Numbered from the stretch's first letter, positions 39,595 to 51,352 are shown. The stretch is DNA of 64,000 nucleotides from Schistosoma mansoni (GCF_000237925.1 NW_017386057.1:248001-312000), one strand, 5' to 3'. The notes: generated by a model not told the origin, from the sequence alone. Program-made: numbers and translations.

Positions 39595-40760
39595 AAACCA
39601 AATCGTAACATTACAGATCATTGTTGAACAATCAGTTGAATGGAACTCGTCACTATATATCAACTTCCTTGACTATGAAAAAGCATTTGACAGTGTGGAT
39701 AGGAAAACCTAGTTGAGCATTCTTCGACACTACTGTGTACATGTGAATATCGTCATAAGGAATTCATACGACGGACCACAGTGAAAAGCCATGAATGAAG
39801 GATAGCTGACAAATGCATTCCAAGTGAGGATCGAAGTCAGACAAGGCTGCTTACTCTCTCCCTTTCTCCTTCTTCTGGTGGTTGACTGAATTATGAAGCA
39901 TTCGACATCTGAGGGGAATCACAGGATGCAATGGATAGGTTGGATGAAACCAGACGATTTGGACCTCACAGATGACCCAGCCCTTCTATTCCATACAAAC
40001 GAACAAGTGCATATGAAGATGACTAGTGTAGCATGAACTTCTGAATCAGTAGGCCTCGACATACACAAGCGAAAATGCAAGATCCTCGAATACAACACAG
40101 AGAACACCAACCCAATCACACTTGATGGAGAAACTCTGGAAGAGGTAGAAACTTTCAAGTATCTGGGTAGCGTCATCGATGAACGTGGAGGATCGGATGC
40201 AGACGTAACGGCGAGAATTAGCAAAGCAAGCACAGCATTCATGCAGTTGGAAAACATATGCAATTCGAAACAACTGTCAACCATCTTCGAGGTCAAAATC
40301 TTCAATACAAACGTCAATATAGTTCTATTGTACGGAACGGAAACACTGAAAACTGTTACACTCATCATCAAAACAGTACAAGTATTTATAAACAATTGAC
40401 TTCGTAAGATACTGAATGTTCGTTTGTTGGATACCATCAGCAACAGCCTGCTGTAGGAAAGAACAACCCAACTTCCAGCTGAAGAGGAAATTAGGAAAAG
40501 ACGTTGGAAGTGGATCGGACATACATTGAGGAAATCACCAAACTGCATCACGAAGCAAGTGCCAACTTGGAATCCTGAAGGGAAGTGGAAAAGAGGAAGG
40601 CCGAAGAACCCAGTGCACCGAGAATTAGAAGCAGACAGCAGTAGGAACAGTAGCAACTGGAAAGGATTACCCAGGACGGAGTTGGATAGAGAATGCTAGT
40701 GGTTGGTCTATGCTCCTCCTCGGGAAAGAGGTAACAAGTGTAAGTAGGTAAGCAAGTATA
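39595..40760 (+). mobile_element. SR2-like (RTE clade) LINE, 5'-truncated, decayed
   Basis: Begins inside the reverse transcriptase (QIVTLQIIVEQSVEWNSSLY, INFLDYEKAFDSVDR) and runs through QGCLLSPFLL, the FADD position now altered to [69 protein letters not shown], and [14 protein letters not shown] to the end of the protein and a TAAGTAGGTAAGCAAG tail. Several stops lie in the frame and a catalytic-box residue is changed, so it is dead. The 3' end is complete, as expected for target-primed insertion with 5' truncation. Confidence 0.88.
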
Positions 40761-41337
40761 TACAATTTACAATACCAATGAATAACTAACATAATTTACT
40801 GAGTTGAATATTTGTTCCTAAACACCGTTTCTTTCAGTTTGAGTCCTGGTTACTAGAAAACTTGTACATTTTTATTCTGACTGATTTAAATTACTTGTTT
40901 ACTTGATCTCTGTTAGATAAAGTGTTTAGTAGGCAGTGCAATGGAAAAATGGTCTTTATTTCGTAAAAACTCTTTTTGTGGTCGATTATAAAAGCTACTA
41001 ACTTTTATAGCATCAGCTGAACTAAAGTTATTTTCTAAGCTTTCAATTTGTTGATACAAAACTGATGTGCATCTTATATCATTAATGGGTTATTAATTAG
41101 AATACTCTGATAATTTATCATGGTCAACAAGGATAGTTTATTTAAATTTTCAGAATAATTAAGCCTCCAATATTATAAACTATTTGTCACAGTTAAAATA
41201 ATAAAAACAGTTTCAGTGCTTTTTCTATTGCTGAAAATATATTTCACTTTATTGGAAAAGTTCACATTTGTAGCTGAAATCCATACTTAGTTATTAATGT
41301 CAAAATCAATTGCAAAAAATGTCTGAATGAGATTATA

Positions 41338-41570
41338 TAGTTGAGATCATGAGTCAATTGAAGCTAGACCACCATGGAAAGCCTGGAAGCACTAGACGGC
41401 CGTCTCATCCTATTGTGGGACTCCTCAGCAGTGCGCATCCACGACCCCGCCTCGCGAGACTGGAATCCAGGACCTATCAGCCTAGCGCGCGAGCACTTAA
41501 CCGATAGACCACTGAGGTGGTATCTGACAGTGCTAATGTCTAACTTTAACCAATCCATGAGTAAGATTAC
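41338..41570 (-). repeat. Hammerhead-type tRNA-derived SINE
   Basis: On the minus strand: TCAGTGGTCTATCGGTTAAG (A box), a decayed B box (TCCTGGATTCCAGTC), the hammerhead, GCTTCCAGGCTTTCCATGG, TGGTCTAGCTTCAATTGACTC and the ATGATCTCAAC end. About 85-90% like the copy at 42163-42560 by eye. Inserted in AT-rich spacer. Confidence 0.85.
41389..41434 (-). ncRNA. Hammerhead ribozyme motif, core changed
   Basis: Minus strand: stem I GCACTG, core CTGAGGA, stem II GTCC with loop and GGA, then TGAGAC in place of CGAAAC, stem III GGCC, cleavage triplet GTC, stem I partner TAGTGC. The invariant A14 position is G here and one stem II pair is lost, so this copy is probably inactive. Confidence 0.75.
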
Positions 41571-42162
41571 TTGAAAAGATTCAACATAATGAATAACATT
41601 CAACTGCAAGTATAAACCATTGTTTGGTCTAAAAACAAAGTAATCGAGTCAAACCACATTTCATCACTTTAAGTTATCTAGAATCAGAATCCGCATTATT
41701 CCAAAGTTATACCTGGCAATCTTTGACATGACAATAGACACAATTCAAACTTTTTATCATGATGAACTAATTCTTTTTTTTAGTACTGTCACGTTTTTAT
41801 TGAAAATCAAATCATGTTCTGAAGTTAAACTGCCAACTATAAGTTGAATCACGTTTTTTTCACTCATGATACATCCATAACTCTGACATCTAATGTATTA
41901 ATCAAAAAATACAAACAAATAATACGTTTATTTCGCTCAACCAAAAGGCTATGGTATATTATAAATTTCTTTTTTAGATCATTAATTTTCATAGGATCTT
42001 GAATAAATAACAGAAAGGCAATTTGAAAAATTTATTTAACCATCGCAGTAAATATAGTTTGTAATAAACACATAAATAGAGAACGTTCATGTGCACGATA
42101 ATGATTGATTTTATAAAAGATAGATTTATTTAAACTTTTGCTGACCTACAAATAATAAATAT

Positions 42163-42560
42163 CAGAAGGGGTTTTGTGGAGATTTCAGTGTTTTCATAGT
42201 TGAGATCATGGAAGTCAATTGAAGCTAGACCACCATGGAAAACCTAGAAGCAATGGACGGCCGTTTCGTCCTATTGTGGAACTCCTCAGCAGTGCACATC
42301 TACGATCCCGCATCGCGAGATTCGAACCCAGGACCTACCAGTCTCGCGCCAGAGCACTTAACCGATAGACCACTGAGCCGGCGTCCAACAGTGTTAATGT
42401 CTAACTTCAACCTATCCACGAAGTTTGAGCAACCGTTCGCCAATTGTCTTCAGTGAGTTTATATCTCACAACAGACCTAGTTGAACTCCACTGGTCATTG
42501 CTTCTCATTAGAACTCCAGGAATTATCTCTTGAAGTCAGTCACTAGTGAGCATATGATTA
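42163..42560 (-). repeat. Hammerhead-type tRNA-derived SINE, near full length
   Basis: Minus strand, 5' to 3': GAGAAGCAATGACCAGTGG, GTTGAAGTTAGACATTAACA, GCCGGCTCAGTGGTCTATCG with GGTTAAGTGCTC (A box), CTGGGTTCGAATCTCGC (B box), the hammerhead at 42295-42250, TTTTCCATGGTGGTCTAGC, and the end CTCCACAAAACCCCTTCTG. It follows directly after another copy's tail at 42562-42596, in head-to-tail order on the minus strand. Confidence 0.88.
42250..42295 (-). ncRNA. Hammerhead ribozyme with intact core
   Basis: Minus strand: stem I GCACTG; core CTGAGGA, which satisfies CUGANGA because position 7 is free; stem II GTTC/GGAC (one G-U wobble); GAAA; stem III GGCC; cleavage triplet GTC; stem I partner CATTGC with one mismatch. 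All invariant core bases are present, so self-cleavage is possible. The architecture is the type-I hammerhead of schistosome Sm-alpha elements, whose usual core is CTGATGA with GTCCCAAATAGGAC. Confidence 0.8.
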
Positions 42561-42561
42561 T

Positions 42562-42667
42562 TATCAGAAGGGGTTTTGTGGAGATTTCAGTATTTGAGGA
42601 GTCCCACAATAGGAGGAGTCGGCCGTCCAGTGCTTCCAGGTTTTCCATGGTGGTCTAGCTTCAATTG
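42562..42667. repeat. Junction of two SINE fragments in opposite orientation
   Basis: 42562-42596 is the 3' tail of a minus-strand SINE (CAGAAGGGGTTTTGTGGAG). It runs without a break into 42597-42667, the ribozyme and 3' part of a plus-strand SINE (GAGTCCCACAATAGGAG, GGCCGTCCAGTGCTTCC, then TTTTCCATGGTGGTCTAGC). The plus-strand piece lacks its tRNA head and ends at the assembly gap. Confidence 0.8.
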
Positions 42668-42867
42668 NNNNNNNNNNNNNNNNNNNNNNNNNNNNNNNNN
42701 NNNNNNNNNNNNNNNNNNNNNNNNNNNNNNNNNNNNNNNNNNNNNNNNNNNNNNNNNNNNNNNNNNNNNNNNNNNNNNNNNNNNNNNNNNNNNNNNNNNN
42801 NNNNNNNNNNNNNNNNNNNNNNNNNNNNNNNNNNNNNNNNNNNNNNNNNNNNNNNNNNNNNNNNNNN
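42668..42867. other. Assembly gap, 200 N
   Basis: Exactly 200 N. It separates a SINE fragment from an SR2-like fragment, so the true junction is unknown. Confidence 0.99.
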
Positions 42868-43391
42868 GACCAGTGTAGCAGCTGCCTCAGCAGCAGTAGG
42901 TCTCATATAGAACAAAGGGAAAAGCAAGACTCTCTGATACAATACAGCATGCATCAATCCAATTACACTTGGAGGAGAAGCTCTGGAGGATGTGAGAACC
43001 TTTACATATCTGGGCAGCATCATCGATGAACACGGTGCATCTGATGCAGATGTGAAGACTCGGATTGGCAAAGCAAGAGCAGCATATTTACAACTAAAGA
43101 ACATCCGGAATTCAAAACAACTGTCAACCAACACTAAGATCAGAATTTTCAATACAAATGTCAAGACAGTTCTACTTATGGGGCGGAAACCTGGAGAACT
43201 ACAAAGTCCATCCATCCAGAAGATACAGGTGTTTATCAACAGTTGTCTATGCAAGATACTTCGGATCCGTTGACCAGACACTGTCAGCGACAAGTTACTG
43301 TGGGAGAGAACAAACCAAATTCCAGTGGAGGAAGAAATCAGGAAGAAGCGCTGGAAGTGGATAGGACCCACATTGAGGAAAGCGCCCAACT
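42868..43391 (+). mobile_element. SR2-like (RTE clade) LINE fragment, both ends missing
   Basis: Encodes TSVAAASAAVGL, GGEALEDVRTFTYLGSIIDE, HGASDADVKTRIGKARAAYL, QLSTNTKIRIFNTNVKTVLL, INSCLCKILRIR and [21 protein letters not shown], the post-catalytic part of an RTE reverse transcriptase. Stops and a frame change are present. It stops abruptly at the PNC position, before the WNPEG...GRPKN segment, where it meets SINE sequence. The left end is in the gap. Confidence 0.85.
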
Positions 43392-43440
43392 GTTTTCCAT
43401 GGTGGTCTAGCTTCAATTGACTCATGATTTCAAATAATAA
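43392..43440 (+). repeat. SINE 3' end, repeats 42640-42667
   Basis: The first 28 nt (GTTTTCCATGGTGGTCTAGC and following) are identical to 42640-42667. It continues with the normal SINE sequence GACTCATGATTTCAAATAA. Confidence 0.85.
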
Positions 43441-43929
43441 ATACCTTATAGGAGCAATTTAGTCTATATTGCAAAACGTTAAAATTCAATTTTTATTCAC
43501 TAGAACATTACAAATATATTATTTACATTGTAAACAAACCATCTAATATTCAATTTATTTAACATCATCACCGTCATAACTTAGTGGTTATGTCTTTAGG
43601 ACCAACGAATATTTGTCTCAATTAAACTATATACTTTTCTAATATTTCGTCTTTTTTCCACAGTCCTTGATTTTAAAATTGTTTTGCTATGCCCCCATAA
43701 GGATAATGAATGGTAACTTTGAGATCTACTTATGAACCAGTATTATGCATATATTTTTTATCGTATAATTGCTAAATAACTAAACTATTCATACTCATGT
43801 TCCCCTTATCATAAGCTTTATTTTGAGCTATAAGCTATTGTTATACGACTTACCATTCTTCAGTTATCCCTAGTCGATTAATTACTGCCTCCCACATTCA
43901 CAGCCACATTTCGCTGAATCGTGTACAAA

Positions 43930-44191
43930 TGTTATTTTCTATTTTATTGGCACGATGCGGTCTGTCTGTTTGGTATATAAACTCAGTATGTTTGAAATAC
44001 AATGATTCATAACGCAGAGGCTGTTCTGGACTTAACTGGCTGGGCTAGGCAGAAGCAGGACCGATACGTACTCTAGACTGCTCGTACGGTTTTGTGTGTC
44101 ACTGTTCCAATCGATTATTCGCTGCTCTCTAACTGGCGGTTTGGTCACGTCATACGTTAGCAGGGCATCCACTCGGCCACAAGTTATAACA
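43930..44191 (+). mobile_element. Candidate solo LTR (fossil LTR retrotransposon)
   Basis: A 262-nt GC-richer block starting TGTTAT and ending ATAACA, the inverted TG...CA ends typical of LTRs. A TATA-like TGGTATATAAAC lies at 43971-43982, consistent with a promoter on the plus strand. No second LTR and no internal coding part are seen within several kb, so it looks like a solo LTR. No flanking target duplication is evident, which suggests an old insertion. Family not determined; Gypsy- and BEL-type elements are known in schistosomes. Confidence 0.55.
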
Positions 44192-45882
44192 TGTTTTATG
44201 TTTGCTTGATAACCCATAAGCTTACATAAATTCGTCAAACTTGGAATTTATCTATGTAACCAGAAAAATATGCATTGGTGTCTGAAGGGACTAAGGAAAT
44301 TTGTTGAGTGAAAATCGTTGTTAATATGATATTGCATTCATGGAACTTAATGAGAATGTACTTGTAGTTTTTTTTATATTTGTACATTTTGTTCACAACA
44401 GTTTCAGATTAGGTTTAAATTTTCTTCTTATATAAACAGTTAATTTACGCTGACTAGCACAAGTGTCACTGGTTGTTATTAAGAAAATTTTGTTAAAGTT
44501 TTTAGTTGTGGGTCTATTAATCATTCAGAACCTATTACTCGGTTTCAAACATTCATTTTCAACTGATTACTAAGTAAGTTACAGCTTTATCAATGTGTTC
44601 CATTATCTTTAGTTGAACAAAATGTTAAGTTCCTAAAATATTCTCTAACATCTATTTTTTTATTCTTTATTTTTTGAAATTTGTAAATATATAATATGTA
44701 AAGTACGTGGAGATAGTTTGGCAAAAAATCATTGACTTAGGATTTGAGCTTTTTTGACACTTTAACGACGTGTACCTGTAATCTTCGGTTTGCCGATGAG
44801 ACGCTGCATTTTTTTGTCTGCCGAACCAGTAGCAATTAAAAACTCAAACTTGATTTATATGCTCAGAAAGAGTTAATGATCAACTTTGGTAAATTCATAG
44901 CTTTGACTAGTAACATTAACAATTGTTATTTTTATTATTCTATTTGTTTATTTTATCATACAGTCTTTGCCATACTAATTCTTATTTCATGTACACCAAA
45001 ATCACTCTTTCATTCATCGGTATTTTTGTATTCACCCAATTCTTTAAAATTATGTGGACGTTTCAAATCTTGTATGGTTGTTACGTAATCCTTCAGTCAC
45101 TAGTTTCAGACAGTTACCGCCTCATTGCTCTAAATGTTCTACATCCATTTTCAAGTAATTGAAGTCTCATTTAAACTCTTCACAACTTCTATAATTATCA
45201 TACCATCCATCTTGTCAGTCTCCAAACTCGTTATAATTACTACCTCATTGTCCTATTTTTGAATTCCATCTTCAGTTTACCTTACACTTGTTTTTCCATC
45301 TATAAATTTATACAGACAAGTCTTTTTCTCACAGTACATCTATTTTACAGATGCAAGTGTTTATAATCAATAGTCTACATGACGTTACTTCTTGAAATTA
45401 CATCATGACAGTATTTACGATCAATACTTTGTTAAACATCACAGATCGTCTATACTCTGTCTATGTAGAATCGTTAACAGAAACTTAACTTTAAGGTGTA
45501 GAAAACTTATGTTATTGTCGTATTTCATGACTTATATAAATTGATTATAAAACTTCACTGATTGATTGTACTGAATGTCTCTTATCCAAATAATTGAACT
45601 CAATTAAGACAGTTGATATTTCTCATTATTAAACAAGTCACTTCAATTTTCATATAGTCTAGTATGTCTACATATGTTATGTGATAATCCTCATCATAAG
45701 AAGTTGAATTTCAAGTATATCGAATCACTTTTTTTAAATAGACATTAATATAACAGTCTAATAATCATTTCTAGAAAGAAGAAGGTGTTAACAAATTAAT
45801 CATTGAGTTAACAGAGAAAAAAATTAACTAATTTACACTTGAACCAATAATCTCTTCACAAAAGAAAATAATTTTGTAGTAA
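44192..45882. other. No gene recognised; 3' flank of the MNX-type gene
   Basis: AT-rich. The part next to 45883 should hold the 3' untranslated region of the homeobox gene. Nothing else can be supported. Confidence 0.5.
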
Positions 45883-47847
45883 TTATCTCGGTCCTGAACA
45901 TCGATGAGTGAATTTTGTTACTTTACTGTTACTTATTTTTACTTGGTTATTCATGTTGTTGTTGTCTGTTAAAGTTGGTGATATACAATAATTTTCATAT
46001 TCCGAATGAACTTCATCAGATTTTGTTTCCATTAAATTTGGGGATGAAGATTCACTATCTCCTTGTCTATGAGAACGTTTCCACTTCATACGTCTGTTTT
46101 GAAACCATATCTTAACCTAAAAATTTCATTTAAAATAAAATAAAAATTTACAAACTGATCATGATCCACATTACTCAATTTATATTTTCGACATGTAGTT
46201 ATTTATTTTAACAATTTATGTTATTTTAAATACCATACTCAATTGAAATAACTTTCTTTCATTAGTAAGAAATTAGATGGATGATATTTGAAAACTAGAT
46301 AACCATTAGCAAAAGTTTCATGAACATTAGGGATCTCACAGAAATCTGCGACTAAGACTCCACACAGGTTATCGAACATAGAACTTCGGATTTCCAGGTC
46401 AACCTAATATCTACAAACTATTGTACTGAAATCCTGTCGTCTGAAGTTTTACTTTCATAGAACTTGTAATATACCTCCATTCTCATCTAGTTCAATTGAT
46501 TCTCTTCTATTTCATTTATTCTCGATTGTTATCACTTCTACGGTCACCGTTTCTCATTACAACTTCAGGAAATCTACTTTTTGTCTAGTTAGGAGTGATT
46601 GAGTCATATGTATTGATATCATTGTGAGGAGCTTTTCAAACAAATTGATGAAAACTTAATTATAAATTTTAATCAACTATGTAATCTCAAAGGCAGTACA
46701 TAATGTTTTTTCCGACTAACGTCAGCTAGTGATGAAAATTATTTTCAAATTTTATAATTTCTTGCCTAAACCACTTTTTTTCACTGTTTGTTGTGATCGA
46801 TTTTATTCTGTCCACATTTTTTATAGAAATGTTTTGAACTTATCGTAATACATTTTTTTGCTTCAAAGGAACCGAAATCCCTAATATTAAAATTATTTGC
46901 AACAGACGTTTTACTAATTAATCATTTCAGCATTGAAATATTGGATAATAGTTGAAAAGTTTTTTTTAATAGGACTATACAGTTTCAAAATAAGTTTTAG
47001 ATTCCTTGAATGAACATCTGATGATGTTGAGAGTTTACTTCAGATTAGAAGACTATTTATTCAGATGAACAAGTTATTGAACTGTCTTTTCAAATAGTTG
47101 TTATTATTGTTATGAAAAGTAGTAATTAGACCATTCATAAATAGCTTATTAGTAAAGGTTATATATAACATCAGTTGATCAGGCCTGAGTGAAAGTAGAA
47201 ACAATAGTTTAATTTACAAATACAGTGAGATAATGAAAGATATCAATGAGGTATTTTCTTGTGTTCTGTTTAGATCAGATGAATACAAGAAGAACAATAT
47301 GGAAGGACGTGAACAGTAAATAGTTGAAACAAATTATGATATAGACGGAAAACATCCATTAAAACATTAAATAAAAGTATTAGTTATGCAATCAAAACAG
47401 ATTCATTATTTTAAATCATTTACAAGTAAAAATCTATCAAAGACAGTAAGGTATCTATTTCATTTGCATCACTAAGAATGTCATCATACACTAAATGAAC
47501 TCATTCAGTCACTTCTTCCGTCATAGTTTTGATTATTATACAAAGTGATATTAACCGGTCATTTGAGTAGTATTTTTTGGAAATCCCATTTTGTAATTAC
47601 ACAATAAATAATTTTCTTCTGAAAGCAGATAATAAACTATTGATCGAAAATAATTAGATAAAAAATCAAATTACCTGAGTTTCAGTTAAACCAAGAGAAG
47701 TGGCTACTTCAAATCGTTTCGGTCTTGATAGGTATTTATTCGATATGAATTGTTGTTCTAATTCCAATAATTGTTGACTAGTAAAAGCAGTTCTTGGTCT
47801 ACGTGTTTTACCAATTAGAAAATTTGATGATAAGCCAAATGAAACAG
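45883..47847 (-). CDS. MNX1: MNX/HB9-type homeobox transcription factor (last two exons)
   Basis: Homeodomain protein related to motor-neuron and pancreas homeobox MNX1 (HB9, Drosophila exex). Exon 47847-47675 encodes [13 protein letters not shown] followed by homeodomain start [20 protein letters not shown] through TSLGLTETQ. Exon 46116-45883 continues [18 protein letters not shown] and ends after 77 codons with TAA. The join (CAG then GTT) falls in helix 3 between homeodomain positions 44 and 45. [15 protein letters not shown] and the [11 protein letters not shown] recognition helix match MNX closely; Gln at position 50 fits an Antp-like DNA contact. The 57-residue acidic/Asn-rich tail has no recognised domain. 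The exon begins with two bases of a split codon, so at least one 5' exon is missing; none was recognised up to 64000, though a gap lies at 54355. Assignment to MNX rather than another NK/Hox-like class rests on the homeodomain alone. Confidence 0.9.
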
Positions 47848-48384
47848 CTGAATAAATGAATATGAAATTAAAGATAAAATAGAAGTAAAATATGATTATA
47901 TTTCTTGTTTGAATAGTGTTTAAACATAAATTCTACTAGTTGATTTATATAAGTAGTATTGAGTAGTTCACATAAAAGTAGTTTTTACAATGATATTCAA
48001 TAATTTAAATAAATTTGAAAGAAATTACGATATTTTGCAGTTGCTTTGTTCTAATTTAAGAGTCTAAAATGATACGTAATATCGACACGGTGCAAAAAAC
48101 TAAATGAGTGTTTTCAGTTGTAGCTATTTTCTCCTTCTCCCGTCATTTTATAACGTATATTTTCTTCAAAATTATTTATTATCCGTTAATGAATTACATC
48201 AAAGAGAATCTTTTGAAACTTAAATAGGAGAATGTAGTCAAATTGTATGTAAAATACATGCTTACAGGCGATACTGTCTATCAGTTATCTCACTTTGAGA
48301 AATAATTATTGACCTAAGAGTTATGTATCATATTTTCGTCAAGTTATGTTAATAATTAACTAACGTTGAACGATATAGACCATT

Positions 48385-48540
48385 AGATACAGATTCAACT
48401 ATCTAAGGATATCATGGTCACTTAAAAATCTCAAGGTTCTGAGTTTGATCCCTGGTAAGTTGTTAGATGCACACTTCTGAAGTGTCTTGAATCAAAATGA
48501 AATAGTTGTTCAGTGCTCAATTGTTTTCCGGCTGAAGTCA
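48385..48540 (+). repeat. Hammerhead-type SINE, strongly decayed
   Basis: B-box region AGGTTCTGAGTTTGATCCCT, then GATGCACACTT CTGAAGTGTC and, after the loop, ATGAAAT ... TTGTTCAGTGCTC and TTTTCCGGC. The order and spacing match other copies, but core bases and stem II have changed. Confidence 0.6.
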
Positions 48541-50534
48541 GTCCGTGAAGAGATGCATATTTCAAAAACGACAACATAAATACTTCAAAATTTACTGAAT
48601 TATTTTTGTTACTCAATATCATTTATAAAGATCTAAATACTTTGAAAAAAATGAATCTTAGAAAGTCACTTGACGAACTCTTGAAATTAACATTGGTTGG
48701 CTTGCTTTCATTTTATTCCAGTCTTTATAGCTTCTCGGTTTGATCTATTATTCATATTAACATGGTCTGTTATAGCATGAGAAAGTGTTGATACACTAGA
48801 AAATTTGGAAACTCCACGGGAAATATTTCTACATATGTTACTCATCTGGGGATACAACTTTCCTATGCACACTTTTGCCTTTCTCCTATAGATGTGTAAA
48901 TCCCTGAATGAAACGTACTCACACTCGATAAGCCTTTCAACCTTGACAATACTTTAAAACGAGTTTTTGAACTACTCACAAGTAGTATAGTACATTTTTA
49001 TAAGCTTTTAAGACTACAACTTATAAACAGAGCATGAGATAAAATCGGAGACTTTTTAGAGTTCACTTAGCCAGGTGATAGCATAAAAAGCAAGGTCTGA
49101 TAATCTACCTTTTTCCCATAATTTGGCTTGACTAAAATTTCTAGTGAATATAAAAAAGGATTACGAAAATAAAACATTTGAAACACTGAATGAAGTCGAC
49201 ATAAGTTTAAACGCATTATTAAACTTAAGTTCGAATACTGAGACAGTGTTAAGTTCCAACAATATATTTTAAGACTAACCAATAGAACTATCCATCTCCT
49301 AAAATTTTTGATCAGTTATCAGAGATCGATTAGTCAGTTATATGTAAACAGCAGTTTAGAATAATTCCATCAAAAATTCATTTCTTTTCTGCAAAAGTTT
49401 GGATACATATTGATATTATAGATAACATTTTACTGCCCTCCTTGAACATAAGTGTATTCACAACAGAAACAAAAAGTTAGTGAGCAATAATGATTAAATA
49501 CGTACACTTTACAGAAGACTGAAATATTCTATTAATTAGCCAAACTTGGTCACTTAACCATGTTTCTAACTTGAAATTAATAAACTCGAATTTCTATTTA
49601 CTACCAACACAGACGCTCAATCATAAGCTAATTTAAGATTGGACAAAAGTAAATACAACACTGTCATGCTACCTGACCAGTTATTAAACTTTTAAACTAC
49701 ATAGTAATGAATAAGAATTGAGATTCGATATCACAAGTTGAATAACATTTTTATTTCTAGTCCAGTAGTGTTTTGTTATCCGTGAAATCAGTAGATCTTC
49801 GAATCGATCCTAGTTACGACATTCTATTAGTTGCAGGTAATACGTAACTAACTAACATTGTAACGAGGTAATGAATCTTTAAATTACTTGGCTTTACAAA
49901 GATTTTAATTGGCAGGTCTCTTCGTACACTAAAGAAATAAATTACACTACGGACTATCATAAAAATCTTAGTCGTCTTCTAACAACCACATTAAGTAGAG
50001 TTAGGTATATATCACAAGTGAAAATTTAGAGCAACGTAACTAAATGTTTAAAGATATTTTTGGCCACTGACTGATATAAGCTAGTGGACCACTAGTGAAC
50101 TGTTCAAAACAAGTCTGAAAGCTATCTAATAGTAAGCTCCTATGACCCAACAAGGATATTCTCCTTACACCTTTATGGATCTATCGTTTAGATAACATCT
50201 ATAGTTTCCGTCAACTCGTGATATGACACTAGAATTATCCAATATAATCAACAATCGTTATTTCACTCCCAACGTGGTAAAACTCTCTACAAACTACACA
50301 ATCAATTCGGTAAATATTGCTTTTATAACAGTTGTTTCAAGATGATTTTTTCACACTTTACAATAAATATTTAACATCGTTTATTTTGTCCTTCGATGGT
50401 TATTAACCTAGTTTGCAAGAGTTTGTACTTTCATGCTTACTGATGTTGAGGAATAGAGTCAATTAGTCTATTGGTAAATGTGCATCCTAAACAGGTTACC
50501 TCAGTATAATCGTGTAGTCACGAGTTTTAATTAA

Positions 50535-50700
50535 AGTTGATTAGTGGAGGTCAGTGTGAACCATGAAGCCTGTTTCACTTTGTTTGAGAAACGTCAGGTG
50601 GATGCACTTTGATCCCAGTGTTATACACTGACGTTCAAATCTAGAGCATTTCATGTCAAAAGCTGATATGTTATCCACTGAGCTACTGAGTCCAAATAGC
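50535..50700 (-). repeat. tRNA-derived SINE with hammerhead remnant, old
   Basis: Minus strand: GGACTCAGTAGCTCAGTGG (A box) and GATTTGAACGTC (B box), followed downstream by CTGACGTTTCTCAAAC and GTGAAAC, which align with the Sm-alpha core CTGATGA...CGAAAC. Several core and stem changes. Confidence 0.6.
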
Positions 50701-51235
50701 CACTAGCTTGTGCAACGTGTGTTAATCTCGATGAATAGGAGTGAATCAACCAATATTATGTGAGTTAAACACTCACCATTTAAGACTTATTTAATCCCAG
50801 ATCGATTGCTTTTATGACCCTATTCATTCAATTGTTGTTCATGAAACTGCATCATTTTTTATATAAATATAACTGATGCTTTCTATTGATTCTTTTGTTG
50901 TTTCCCGCTACAGTTCAGTATACATGTCTTTATTGTCCTGTTTGTAATTGACCTTATTATTTTACGCCTTTGTATTAATTGTACTAATTTATATTTTAGA
51001 AACAGGTTATATGCGTTGGCTAAATACACTCACCTGTTTTGACTATAGCTCTGCTAAGACTTCGTGTATGACAATATAGGGACTTGTTCAAGAAATTCAT
51101 ATCTAGGCGAATTAAATCATTCAATAAGTAGGAAGAGAGACTCGTATTTTTCAGTTGTTAATATCAACAACAGTAAAATACAGTCCTTTATAAACCAAAT
51201 TCATACACATTGCACACGCTAGAAGCTACCTAAAC

Positions 51236-51352
51236 TCAGTGAATGACACGTTGGCTTTTGAATCGGAAATTACTGGGGCATGAGTCCCGGTTTGAACATC
51301 ACTATTGCAGTGCAGGCCCATTCAACTGATGAGTCCCAAATAAAATGAAACT
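51236..51352 (+). repeat. Hammerhead-type SINE with the classical CTGATGA core
   Basis: B-box-like CCCGGTTTGAACATC is followed by ATTCAACTGATGAGTCCCAA (51320-51339) and ATGAAAC (51345-51351). Core CTGATGA and GAAAC agree with the Sm-alpha hammerhead exactly, including the GTCCCAAATA loop side. The 3' strand of stem II is AAAT instead of GGAC and stem I is not preserved, so it is probably inactive. Confidence 0.65.

Noticed and set aside
39919-40656. 245-codon minus frame
   Set aside because: Antisense shadow of the SR2-like LINE fragment on the plus strand.
42661-43425. 254-codon minus frame crossing the N gap
   Set aside because: Made partly of N codons and antisense to SR2; not a gene.
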